Source: Phorcus lineatus (lineage: Eukaryota; Mollusca; Gastropoda; Trochida; Trochidae). Taken from it: DNA of 64,000 nt. The notes beneath the pieces were generated by a model, which was given only the letters and a program-made list of their open reading frames with translations, was not told where the DNA came from and searched no databases. A program made the position numbers and the translations under genes. Positions 36,301 to 48,394 of the stretch are shown one piece after another; position 1 is the stretch's first letter, and each line of letters begins with the position of its first letter. The stretch lies in NCBI GenBank assembly GCA_921293015.1, contig OV121088.1, positions 2,604,001 to 2,668,000 on the forward strand. Direction: 5' to 3'.

Positions 36301-38570
36301 CACATGCCTGAATTCCAAATTCCAAATTGATTTCATTTTTTTACCACTTTAGAACTTTTATTAACTTAATTTGGGTGTCTATGACATATTCTAAATCTTA
36401 TCCCCCATTCATTGCAAATAACTAAGGCATAGGCCCCACGTCGGCGACAAAACACAATGGTGGAAGCAGACGTTAAACTTCAACCCAAGAACACGATGCC
36501 TGCAGTCCAAAATGGCTAGCTTCTCTACTATCACATGTCGCTGTGAGAACACCTGCAATCGGTCGACTATAGGGGGGGGGGGGGAGGGGGTGCATGTCCT
36601 TGTCGTACAGCCGTTGGCCTTTTGTCAATGATTATTGAAAATAAGTAAATATCATTATTTTGGCATTTAAGTGATGAAAATGCAATTATTTCGAAATATA
36701 TCAATTCTTTAATTTCAGTAAGCTGCCTTACGCCCACATACAATCATAAACAAATAAAACAGAATTAGAGAGGAAGTGAATTGACAATGTTTATTCCAGC
36801 TCGTCAACTGAAAACAAGGGAGTAGAGCGAGATTACAGTTACTGTTTAGACCAGACTTTCCAAGTACTATATAACTTCCTTGAAGTGTTATAAACAACGT
36901 ATGTGATCGATCTCTTACATAATATTTCCTGTTCCGAGGACAGCTTTATTGCTTTATGCCTGACTCGCTGGCTGATAAATTAGATAACATCATTGTTGAT
37001 TTCAGCTCTACCGTTCATGCATTGTATAAAGTCTGAGAGTCTACATGGAATAACCAAGATATATCTATAACAAAATGTAGATTATGCGGTTTTGATTATG
37101 TTCAAGATTAATCCAACTATATTTTATATTTTTCACTCTCTTTTAAATGTCAAAAGCATGTGTTCATTTACTGTGGCGAAAAAAATCAAAACAAAGTAAC
37201 TATTTGTCAATCCGGGATTAGGACGAGATAATATTTATTGTCATTTAATACTAAAGTGAATCTATCATTAATTATGGCTCAGATTGTTGGTGCCCTTTTT
37301 TCTGTAAGACTGGTAAATAAATGTACATTAACAATTACTGCCAGGTTTGTATACATCATTTTTCAAGTCATTCTTATTCTTATCCATTCGTAATTAGAAA
37401 TCCCATATCGGAACTATCGGGACGCGTGATGTACGAGGTGAACCCCTTGTCGATGACTTTGAAATAATGAAAATATTAAATCAATTTTCGATTGTATCAT
37501 CATGAGATTATACCTTAAAATTTTACTGATGAATAGTCAACTCAAATGCGAGACATACTTAACTGGACCAAGAAAAAACAGTTTAAAACACCCTATCATC
37601 AAGGTAACCCTTTTAGTTAAACTTTATAACTAGTGACCAGTATATCCTTCATGTATTCCCTTTTTATAATTATCAGTGATATTTTAAAATTATGGCAAAC
37701 GAGTCTTAAATTTATGAAAAATGATTGTGTCTTTGTTAAATGTCAACTTGGTGTTCAATTATGCTCTTAAAAAGTTGGATAACTATATGTGAATTGTATC
37801 AATATTAAAAGTGCATTGATTTTACAGTTGTTTAATCCAGGTTCAATTTACTGCCAAATATAAAAAAAACACCCTCAAACCCCTATCTGCCATAGATAAA
37901 AAATTTCAAATAGTTAGGAATTGAGTAATAGTGACGAAAATTAAAAAAATATCCACACAAGTCAAAGCCTAACTTTTAAAAATATCGAAAGAAATATTGT
38001 GAAGTTTGTAGTGTCCAAGCTTACAAGTAAAATGAAAACAACTGCATAATACCTGAGTACCAGAATTGTTTATCTAATTTTGTAAAAGGTGAGGGAAATC
38101 TATAAAAAAACTAAAAAAGATTTCACTTTACAAATATTTATATATATTTTTCTCATATCTCATATCTCATATGGCAGTTCAGTTGTAGAACGATTTGTTT
38201 AAAACGACATTCTCACACGCGTATCCGGTTGGGTAATTCGCGCGTGTAAGGAAACCGCGCGCGTGGGATGCAGCGCAGTAAAAACACCGCTGAGTAGAGG
38301 GCGCGCTGATTGAGATTTACGACTCTCGCGGGGCCTTGCTAATTAAACACTGGAAGTTAAAAATTAAAGTTGCAGTCCACCTTTAATATCACTAGCCTAT
38401 TTTCCACGATACAGGCGTAGCTAGCACAGTGCTACAAGCTCTGCTTTCTTTTCCCGGAATGTCAAAAAATAAATAGTCTTTCAACTTTCCATCTTTGGAA
38501 TTCATTCAAAGTGACTTCGCTTTCTGTCCTGTCGATAGGCCTATTCATCTTCCACGCAATTCAGTCACGT
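33390..38570. other. Intergenic DNA with scattered CpG-rich islands
   Basis: Mostly AT-rich with no supported exon. Notable points are a CACGTGAC E-box and GC-rich stretch at about 36190-36240, a kappaB palindrome at 36244-36254, a poly-G run at 36572-36590, and a CpG-dense block at 38206-38345 (CGCGCGTG repeats). Confidence 0.5.
36244..36254. promoter_or_regulatory. kappaB-type palindrome GGGGAATCCCC
   Basis: A perfect 11-bp match to the Rel/NF-kB consensus GGGRNWYYCC. It lies about 3.7 kb before the RHIM-gene ATG, in a GC-richer, promoter-like patch. A functional role is inference. Confidence 0.4.
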
Positions 38571-38646
38571 GACTAGTTTGTTTATCCCGATGCAATCCCA
38601 TGATTCAGTGCGGCGCGGAATCTTCGATCTCGTCTATTATTAGGTT

Positions 38647-38656
38647 GGGAATTCCC
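38647..38656. promoter_or_regulatory. kappaB-type palindrome GGGAATTCCC
   Basis: Perfect palindromic Rel/NF-kB consensus, followed by a half-like GGAAATTCAC. It lies about 1.3 kb upstream of the RHIM-gene ATG. A possible non-coding first exon (about 38690-38769, donor TTTTCG|GTAATA) could splice to an acceptor at 39945 (ATTCCAG), which would put this site in the core promoter. Confidence 0.45.
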
Positions 38657-39978
38657 AGTGGAAATTCACCATAGTTTTGTTGACCTGTTGGGAAGAAGAC
38701 AGGAGAGATAAACTGATATCATATCCTTTATATGGACAGCAACATGATTGCAGCTATGTGTGTTTTCGGTAATAGTTTTATTTCAAAGAGTACAAATGCA
38801 AATATGTAAGAAACGTGTTTTACATCAAACAATTACGTATGAATATTCGCTTCCTGCATATAACCGAAAACGAAAGTTGAACTCTAAAGGACTGTCGTGT
38901 TAGCTAACAATTTGTAAACTTAAAATGAATTACTTTTATAGGTTTTTCAGGGTTGATTTAGTTACAGAAATCATTCTCTCTACCAAATACCCCGAAAATC
39001 AATAACACACATCTCAGAGTGTACGTTACCATCTGGATAAAATCTAAGGACTTTAAAAAGTCAATTATCTTTATCGTATTGTATATTTTCTCTATAAATG
39101 CTATGCTCAGAGTTCCAACAGGTTTTCCAAAAATATTTATTGTCAATATAATATGTGAGCCAAATTTGTATAGATGACCACATATATATTTAAACATTTT
39201 GAAGTACATACGGTAGTACAAGTATTATATCAACAATAGAGCAAACCTGTCCTCCATTTTGAAAGTACACATATTAAAGAAATATCGTGTACAGTTTTCA
39301 CAAAGTCCCTAAAATTAATTAAGCTTACTGTCAGCCTAATTATTTAGTAAAAGTAAAATTTATCTTAAACAGGTCAATATGTTACAGTCATTCATATTTG
39401 CAAATTTTAAGCAATTCATATTTTACCACATATTGAATCATTCTGTTTATATTTTACACTCAAGTAGCTTTGACCAAGAGTTTCAAACAGTGAGGACTTA
39501 CTCAATGCAACCTTTTAAAAGCACAGTCCTTTCGGGTTATTTTTTTGTGAAAAGAAAATTAAGGGGACTTTGCTGTTTATTTATATAAGTTCTTAATACA
39601 TGAATAATTGAATATGCATGTGAAGACATTGACTGATGGTATTATTTAGGTTGATTTAAATTTGTCAACTTGATAAATAAGAGCACTAACACAGTTAAAA
39701 TATAAAAATGAGAAGTGAAGCCATTCATCACCCGTCAAGTGTGACAAGTCTTGCTACAGCATTACAAATTAGGAAAAACCCTTTAAGCAAATGGTTCTTC
39801 TCACTTGCTTTATAATTCTAAAACACTCAAAAATAATCTTAATAACTTTAAAGACACAACTTATAATATCTTATGATTAGAGGTTTGTCAATCTAACATA
39901 TATTTTGATTGAACACTGCCTCTATTTCTGACATATGTCTATTCCAGATAATGAGTTCCCGATGAAATAGTTATCGAG

Positions 39979-40056
39979 ATGAGCTCTTCCCCATTTTCAG
40001 TTGACATGGAAACCATCGGGGGACATATTCCATTGGCATCAGAATTCATCGTAAGA

Positions 40057-40089
<33 letters not shown>

Positions 40090-43000
40090 CTAACATCAAC
40101 CCCTTAAGGATAGGTAAATTTAAAATTTAAGAAAACAACAACATTCTTGTCCTTACATATTTCATATACGTATTATGAATTCATAACATACATAACACGT
40201 CAAATGATTTTCGAGCGGAGGTAACTTTTGAGATCAAATATTGTTTCTCAATTTTTTTTTTATCATGTTTGATACTGTTGTAAACATATCAGAATCTTAA
40301 ATAGAGCAGCACCAACAAAGACTTCATTCCTTGGTATTATATCGTATAAACCTGACATTTATTTTAGACTCAACAGATATCGGGAAAACAAAACCCTGAA
40401 CAGTTTCCACCAAATGGCTTGACTGGAATACATGAGCTAGATGTGAACACTCAGGTATTTTTCTTTACATGTCAAAATGTAAAAGATTGTCAAACAAGAA
40501 ACTATGAAATGAAATGTTTTTACTTAAACTTTGGTCAGGTAGAGTGAGTGAGTGAGTTATTGCTTAACGCAGCTTGGGCAATATTTCAGCCATTAGCGAG
40601 AGAACCATTGGCTGAATATAGGTTTATATATAAATATAGACTCAAATTCAACTTGTAAATATCGTAGATATGGTTTTGGGTCTAAATTGATACTGCACTT
40701 TGATGCATGTTCATACACAAGTGAAAAGTCATCAGCGTACATTACAGCTAGTTTTAACCTGGTTGTTAGAAAATGAAGTTGGTCCTCTTTCACTTAATGA
40801 TTTTCAGTTAGATTTATGTATACTACATAGCATCTTATCTGCAGCCCCTTCTCTGTTTTGAAATATGATGATGAAATTAAACAAATGTTTTTTCTTTTTT
40901 CCTCAGAGAGACAAGAGAATGAATGGTGAGTCTGAAGTCAAAAACTGTTTATCATATCTCGATGGAAAGTATGGGATTTGAATCTGTTTACTTGATTGTC
41001 TCACGGTCCATCAATTTGTACTTTCAGAGGAATAAAACAAATTAGATGGATTGACACTTATCTTAGCTATTAATTGCCTCACAGAAGATAAGAGAGAAGG
41101 GCAATGTTTTACAAAATGTTATATTTTCAGAGACTATCAAACAACTCTAGTATTAATTATGATTATTGTGAAATTGCGTTGCAAGTGTGAACTTTTATTA
41201 GACTTGCAACATAACTTAATAATGGTACTAACGTAATGTAGAAATGTCAATCTAAATTTATTAGGATTGTGATTATAAAGACATATTACAAATTATAGGG
41301 GAAAGATGGGATATGTTATCTTCTTATGACTCTTTTATTTCAGTCATTGTCTATTGTCAACCAGCCACATCATCGGCTGAAAAATTACGTGATGAAATAC
41401 AAAAAGAAGGCCATTCTGCCTCCTTACTGTGTTTAACTGGTAAGTGTCACAAGTGAATATTGCAAATATCGAAAAATGTTAAAAACACAGAAGATTAAAT
41501 ATTTTGCCTCATAAATATGATGCAAGAATTGGCAAATCCAACAGTTGCTGAAGCTCTGAACAAAACTCTTTAAGCTTTGACCATTGAGACATAAACTTTA
41601 TTTAAAGTTTGAACCTTTTCCTGCCAAGTTCATCACACAGACTCTCTCTAAATCAACATACCAGTAAACCCACTTATCAAGTTTGATCTAAATATGTCCT
41701 TGATTAATGTCAGAAACTCTCTCTAATATGTCAACCTTCTGCTGAAAGGTGATGTTGGTTTAGAAAAAATCCATGTGTTCCTTGTGCTGGGCAGAATTTG
41801 CATGTCCACAAATGGACTATTCAGGGCTAAGTTAGCATGCTTTACCAGGTGGACTTTAGTAAGCCTATCGTCCAACTATCTGCAGGGACATCTACAGACT
41901 AGACTTAAACAACTGGTTGATTTGGTTGAGATACTCATCATTTTTAGACTGGGTTGTTCAACAGCAATAGTCCGATCAGTTGGCAATTATATTTTGGCAA
42001 TGCATGTATGGATGTATCTTGAACTCTTCTATATCCTTTTAATTTTTTTCAGAACCGAAAGACCTCAAGGAAAACATCCAGCTTGAGTCTGTGCGAGACC
42101 TCTACATGATGGCAGACTCCAGTCTCTTTGAACTGTTATTTCAGAAGAGACATCATTGGGGTTTTCATTCTATTGTGAATGAGTTTTTGAATGGTAATTA
42201 AGCAAAAAATAATTTTAAGAAGGTGCAAATGTGGGAGAGTAAGGGGGGGTGAGTAAGATTTCACTGCCATGCTTTTTTTGGAGTGATTTGAGTTCTGTAT
42301 GGGAGAGTTATCTTGCAGAACACCTTTGGTCAGCATACCACATCTCTTAAGCTAAATAGCTTCTCTCACTTTCCGCAGCAGATACTAATCTATAGATTTG
42401 GTGTAGGTCATCATCTATTAAGGGTCACAGAGACCATGCCTTCAAAACTATTTTCTTCTCCTTCAGAAGTTAGAGCATAGAGAGCTAAAATCTTGTATGG
42501 AGCATTCTTATTTGATGTGGATTCTAATTTATAGATTTGCTGACCCTGTGATACCTAATAAGGGCCATAGGTGTAACACCCTAAAAAACTATTTTCTTCT
42601 TCTCTAGAAGCCAAATGTTAGCCAAAATCTTGTTTACAGAGTCCTAAGCTGATGAGGATTATAATAAAAGGATTTTGTGATCCTGTGGCAGCTCAAATGG
42701 TGACCCTGTGACCTTTTCATAAATAAATTATAGAAAGCCTTATCAGCTACAGAGACAATGGATAAAGATGAGTTTTTAAAAAACACTTTGGGTCTAGCTT
42801 TGATGCAAATCATGAAACTAAATACTTGTTATATAGACGATCGAATGTGCATCAATTATTAGGCTTTTTGTCGACAATCTTATGCTCTTAGAGCACTCTT
42901 GTTTCCATTGTTAAACGCCCTCCGCCCAACTTTTGATTGGTTAGTCATAGCTAGACCTTTGGTACTTTGCCTTGTTGTAGGAAAAATGTCCTTACAAACA

Positions 43001-46000
43001 AACAAAAATACTTCTGTTCGGTAAATGAGAGACTTTGGATACTTGACTTCTTCATCTAAAGTCTCCAGACCATTTGTAGATTCTGAGCATAAAAAGATCA
43101 TCTCTTCTGTATTAATGATGACAAGATCTGATTTCTTCCAAATGAAATATCTAGAGCATCAAAGGTTCATCAAATGGGGGCACTTATATGTCCAGTGTTC
43201 TGAATGTGAAGTGAATGTTAATGTTAACCAACCAAACGTCATACATGTGATAAGCAATTGCTATCTCAGCTGAGCCTCATAGATATCAAGAGAAATATCA
43301 AAACATTGCTGTTGTACATTAAACACATCATTTCATAATATATTATATTGCTACCATGAATTTGTTTTGTAGAGTTGGAAGATAGCAACAAATGTATAAG
43401 CTTGTTCAACAGTATGGAAGAAGGAGACAATCGGTTTTTGAAGCTATTAAATCAATTCCCAACAAATTGTGCAAAGAAGATGGAAAGGGCTCCAATATCA
43501 ATTGATTCAGGGATAGCGGACTTATCACTGAATGAAAACTCCAAGCAGGACTCTGGTGGTGCAGCTGCTGATTCAGGGAACAAGCTCAGGGATGGTCCTT
43601 CATCCGATCAGAGAGTAAAGTCTGACTCTATCAAGAAACGTCCTAGTGGTGACGCTAGAGAAATACATTATTCTCAAAAAGATGCTGGTTTGATGTCAAG
43701 TCCTCCAGAAGGTCTGATGGCTTCACCCGGAAGTGCTGAATTCAATAGTGCAGAGAGTCGTGAAGGTGAAGCTAAAGTGAAATCAGAGGTCGATGGAGAA
43801 CTGGAACTGACTGAGGAAGATTATCTGTCTGAAGATTCTGATGAGGAACATCAGTCCAATGGTGAGACTTTGTCTGTTTTGTTTGTACCTCAGTCAGATT
43901 AACGTGGAGCAAGGTATGATCAAAATAAGATTGAATCTAACTGGTGGATGGGTTTTGACTAAAAAAATAGTTTGTTAGACATAGGTATCAAGGTGAATTT
44001 GTACACTCACTTAAAGCAAGTTGAATTAATGACCCTGACCTGCTTTTCATTGAGAATTTCCAGGTTTTCCATTAAATTTGTGATCGAGATAACTGAAGAG
44101 ATACTTGAATGATTTTGTTCACCTCCTTGTATCAATGAGGTTCCTCAAAACTGCCTACCCCTGACTTTTTCTCAAGAATTATTTTTCAAATTTGGTACCA
44201 AGGTTTATTGTTTGAAAGTTGTATCTGACAACCTTTACCATTTTGAAGGTCATAATTTATCTATTGTTGCTCTTCAAGAACCACTGTAATTCTTTTAGAC
44301 ATCTTTTGGCATCAAGGCAGGATTGACATGTCCGCTTAAAATGTCTCAATTTGTTGATCTTGAAATATATGTCATTTAAGTAGAAGTGCTAAGAGAGAAT
44401 AAGAATGGGAAAAAAGTTCCTGGAAGTAAATATTCTTCCTTCACTTTTACCTCTAGTCGATGTCCACGCATTACAGCTTGGCAACAACAATACGATGGAG
44501 TTCCATTGGACGGGCAGTCAGATGGTCAGTGCTTCACAGGAGGGCTGGAACAACACCATGGTGGGCAAAATAGGTGTGTATAGAGTAAATCCTGTAGTAA
44601 AATCATCAATATAGGTGAGTTGTACCTACAAATAAAACTTGCAAGTCACTTGTCAGTGAATTAAAATGTCAAACAATCATTTTAAGACATTACAGTTAAA
44701 ATGCTCTCACATTATTATCTCACTGGTAACAGCCAGGGGTTTGGGGCCTGTTAGATTGAGATATATATACCATAACATGTTTATGTGTTTTTAAAAAGAA
44801 TATTTGATATTAAAAAATAGTCACAACCTGTCATGTAGCAAAAATAAGCAAATTTTATGCAATAGAACCCCAGGGAGGATCCTCTTCAAAGAATCTTAAA
44901 TCTCTGCAGGTTTGGTTGAATTTATAGATTCAGTGACCCCTAATAAGGGCCACAGGGGCCGATTTTCTTTACAATCCTAATTTCATCTAATTCTCCAGAA
45001 TAACAAACCCAAGAAATCTGAAACCTTTTATCCAGACTCCTCAGCTGATTGGGATTGGGATTTATAGATTTGTTAATTCTTTGCCCCCAAAATGGTGGCC
45101 CTTCGACCATGTGTGTAACAAATCATAGATAGTCTTAACAGCTACAGAGACAATGGCTCTTTTTTTCCGAACAGTTCCACCAGCCTCAAAGTCAAATGTG
45201 AATGTCACCCTTACCAAAAACCCTCGGGATGAAAACCTCGAAAACCTGTTGGTGAAGGTGTTCAATGAGGAATCAGAGCTTGTCAATATTCGTGTTGAGA
45301 ATTTGGATGCAAGCAATGTCACGTTCTGGCGTGGATCTATTGTCATGGAGATAGAGGTCAAACCAGGGGTCGCAATCAATAAGCAATACATTGAGAAGTT
45401 GATGAATGTCATCTTCAGTGGGAAAGCTGGCAAAGTTATTCCGAAGGGCACAAAATTCGATGTAGACATCCAAACAAAAATGGTGATCCCTATTGACCAG
45501 CTTGGAAAATATGGTAAGAAGCACATATATATATATCTTTTACCTAATTTTGATTTGTCTTGAATGAAAAGTGTTTTTACAGAATAAGCATGAAATATTT
45601 TTAATGTTTTGAAATCTTTCTGGAATGCTATTAATTATGATGAATTGATACCAAATTTAAGATGTTTGCAAAATTCAATATCAATATTGTTATAACCTTG
45701 TAAGATAACTTTGTGAGCTACCGTTCAAGGTTGTTGTCAATTTCTATACACTCATTCCTCTGTATATAAAAGGGGAGATGTTACACAGATTATCTACAAT
45801 TTGTTTCAGTGTGCTTGAACCCTGAGAAAATACATGAAAACTGTGTGAGCAAAGAAAAGGTAAGATTGTGTCCATAAACAATTGTCGGTATTTCATATCT
45901 ATTGATGATAATAAGGATTGGAGTGTTTTTATAACACATCATAAGAGACATGCTCTCAGTGCTGAACATACAATTTTATGCACATTAAGTTCGTACTTAC

Positions 46001-47293
46001 CGATAGTTCCTTAACGGATGAGTTTTGGTTTTAAACACTGAGAGTGATGAACATGTAAGGGGGTACAGAGTATGTTGCTGGAGTCAAACATTAATGGTGT
46101 TATTTTATTGAGAAGTAGTGATTGTTTCATAAAATCAAATTCCTTGTGCTAATAAGTATAGTATAGTGACAGTAACAAAGTAACAAAGACGTGATTTGTT
46201 ATTGGAAACCAAACAGTGGCGCTTGCTAATGACTCAAACATGATTTTTTAGAACTAATTTACAGGAGAAACAAAGACCAGACTGATGAAAATCGACCATG
46301 TTCTGAATACAATAATGGAATATGAAGGAATGCATGTTGTTGGAAATTGACTCTACCAGGATATGAACGTACTCTATCAGGGTCTGTCATCTTCACAACC
46401 CTCCTTGCTCAATTGTTCTGATGCAATCTCAACTAGCCAATCACAATGACTCCGGCAAAAGCCTTCGGTATCAGTGTCCAGGGGCAAGTAATAGAGTAGG
46501 CTTGAATCCTTTATGAGTCAATATTTTAAAACTTGTATTCCTCGAAACAAGGTCGATTTTAATCAGACTACACAAATAAAAAATAAGGGTTCATAGAGTA
46601 AAGTAGATCATTTTACTAATAAATGTGTTAATTGTAAACAAGAAAATATTATAATTTTGGCATTTTAGAGATAATGATGCAGGTTTTTGAAGGCGATTTT
46701 GAACTAATTTTAGGTGATAAAGATTTTTATTTTCATCAAAGCCATTTGAAAAATCATGAAACATAGTCTGTGTCATTTTAAAACCTGATTATAGTGGGTT
46801 CAAGTGAAAAGCATCATGGAAAAGGAATTTGCACCAAAGGTTAAGAGTACTTGGCTATAAGTACCAAACGTTTTTTCACTGCAATGAAGATATTTTTCAG
46901 ACCTCATAGATGAGATATACTCGTAGATTGTATGTAAAGATGTCAAAGGTTCTATTCAATTTATCATCCGCTATTATTCTGAAAGGCAAATTTTGCCAAA
47001 TCAAGATTGCTAAACTCTGATGGCGTCCTTTATAATACTTCACTTTTACTATGACTCTATTCTGATTCCAGTATGAAGAAAAGGTTAAAGAGATCCAACA
47101 ACTCCAGAGCAGACTGGTGCAGGGTAATGTTACATGACATTTATAATTGAGTTCTCTTTTCCCTGTATTCATGATCAAAGTCAGTAATATCTAGCTCTAA
47201 TATCATTTTATCTTTTAATCAAAAGCTGACAAGAATATTGCGGATACAAAAATTCAAGATGAACTTAATGCCTCATTTCTAACAATCATGTAG
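39979..47293 (+). CDS. RHIM-like amyloid-motif adaptor protein, 11 exons
   Basis: Exons: 39979-40050, 40368-40454, 40907-40925, 41344-41439, 42053-42193, 43373-43861, 44457-44573, 45175-45513, 45810-45859, 47072-47123, 47226-47293. All introns are GT-AG, mostly phase 1; the sum is 1530 nt, 509 aa plus stop, with AATAAA at 47301. An in-frame TGA at 39952 precedes the ATG. Residues 60-138 look like an alpha/beta domain (VIVYCQPATSS, then AEKLRDEIQKEGHSASLLCL, then a helix-rich part). Residues about 140-301 are acidic, Ser-rich and disordered. Residues 307-315, LQLGNNNTM, fit the RHIM core (I/V/L)Q(I/L/V)G..N.M of RIPK1, RIPK3, TRIF and ZBP1. A related QEGWNNTM follows at 329-336. Residues 341-453 form a folded domain with GSIVMEIEV, then a helix, remotely like TRADD N-terminal-type domains. 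Residues 454-509 are a short coiled coil. No enzyme motif or membrane segment is seen. I infer a cytosolic signalling adaptor that assembles through amyloid-type contacts. Confidence 0.8.
40057..40083. repeat. (AT)n microsatellite next to exon 1 donor
   Basis: About 13 AT units start six bases after the first-exon donor of the RHIM-like gene. Confidence 0.95.
40546..40600 (+). repeat. GAGTGAGTGAGTGAG-headed dispersed repeat
   Basis: The sequence GAGTGAGTGAGTGAGTTATT, then ACGCAGCTTGGGCAATATTT and CAGCC, closely resembles a repeat I recall as very abundant in gastropod genomes (GTGAGTGAGTTTAGTTTTAC, then GCCGC..CAATATTCCAGC). Confidence 0.55.
42380..42750 (+). repeat. Diverged copies of the GGTCACAGGGGTC tandem family (intron 5)
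   Basis: Repeated blocks TATAGATTTG, TGACCCTGTGA..CCTAATAAGGG and ATTTTCTTCT.CTCCAGAAG match, with decay, the roughly 146-bp units at 63.4-64.0 kb. Confidence 0.6.
44728..44886 (+). repeat. Left arm of a 160-bp inverted repeat pair
   Basis: GGGTTTGGGGCC.TGTTAG, AAATAGTCACAACCTGTCAT and AAAAATAAGC, TTTTATGCAATAG, GGAGGATCC occur here and, in the same order on the other strand, at 48030-48195. The two lie 3.1 kb apart and flank the last four exons of the RHIM-like gene. Confidence 0.85.
44890..45120 (+). repeat. Diverged GGTCACAGGGGTC-family repeat (intron 7)
   Basis: TATAGATTCAGTGACCCCTA, AAGGGCCACAGGGGCC and CTAATTCTCCAGAA mark a decayed copy of the family at 63.4-64.0 kb, next to the 44.73-44.89 kb inverted-repeat arm. 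Confidence 0.55.
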
Positions 47294-47306
47294 GAAATTG
47301 AATAAA

Positions 47307-48029
47307 GCTATGAAATTGAAAACAATGCTACTTGATTTGTAAAGCCATGATGACATGGTTTTTATTAGCTCATCTAGTCTGAAATGCCCAACAAAGTTAC
47401 TATTTCCTGGCTTCACAACGTAAGTGGGGTATATAGTGTTCATTTGTCTGGCCGTCCCAAAACGACTGGAGCATAACTCTTAAACTGTAAATGCTAGCTT
47501 AATCAAACTTCATGCATATATCAGTCATGAACCCTTGATGTGCCTTTTGAGGGAAAGACCTGTAAATGAATGTTAATTTAAGCGGTTTCCAGGAAAGCAT
47601 GACTAAAACAGTGACTTGATGACAATGATGAAGCAAAGCTACTGAACTATACATGTTAGTTTCACCAAAGCTAATACACGTATCAGTCGTGATCCCTACA
47701 TGTGCCTTTCAACGGTAAGACATGCACATGAATTTTCTCACAGTTTTTCATACAAATAATAACACCACAGACTAATGTCCTATACCATGTGATTTGAGCA
47801 ATATATTGATTGACCTCGCAGACAAAAGAAGTTGCAGTTAATGTTATATGTAAAAATAGCTTTTGCCTTGAGAAATGCTGATAAATGTTAGCAGATATAC
47901 ATGAACTGTAAAGGATAATATATTCACCTATGCCATTATGTTACTCAAAGTTTAGATTAAAGGATGTGATCTTTTGAATGGAGTTTACAGGAAGTCTTTA
48001 GATGTGTCTTCAAAAGGTATTATTCTTTT
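47307..48029. other. Gene 3' flank with molluscan AGCTCATC repeat
   Basis: After the poly(A) signal, 47365-47760 is a diverged copy of the AGCTCATC.GGTCTGAAA..CCC repeat (GGAGCATAACTCTTAAACTG, CAAACTTCATGCATATATCA). No gene is seen. Confidence 0.5.
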
Positions 48030-48195
48030 TCAGAAGGGATCCTCCTTGGGGTACTATTGCATAAAATCTGCTTATTTTTGCCATATGACAGGTTGTGACT
48101 ATTTTTAGAATAAAAAATATACAAAAACCACATTAAAAACGCGTTTCTCATATATCACCACCCTAACAGGGCCCCAAACCCTAGCGGTTGCCATA
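48030..48195 (-). repeat. Right arm of the 160-bp inverted repeat pair
   Basis: Reverse-complement partner of 44728-44886, with roughly five in six bases matching by eye. Confidence 0.85.
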
Positions 48196-48394
48196 GCACC
48201 AAGGGCAGTAACTCTATTCTCACCACTTATCAATCTGTCATTGAAGAGAGAGGACGCGTTTTTCTACTTCAAAAGTTTTGCTAAGTTTTTCACGGAGTAT
48301 CTAAGAAAAGAGATATGGAGAAAGAAACAAATGTATGGTAACCTTTATTGCTAAACGTAGTTTAGAATAGGTTCGCATTTTTTCGCATTCCATC

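Noticed and set aside
40593..40793. YADD in a minus frame as a reverse transcriptase
   Set aside because: Only MYADDFSLVYEH resembles RT. The flanking residues do not match any RT block and the frame is 66 aa in an intron.
41775..42086. 103-aa plus frame as an alternative exon
   Set aside because: Runs through intron 4 into exon 5 in a different frame, with no donor support and no homology I recognise.
45062..45526. 154-aa minus-strand frame
   Set aside because: Shadow of exon 8 of the RHIM-like gene, which has splice sites and a continuous multi-exon frame.
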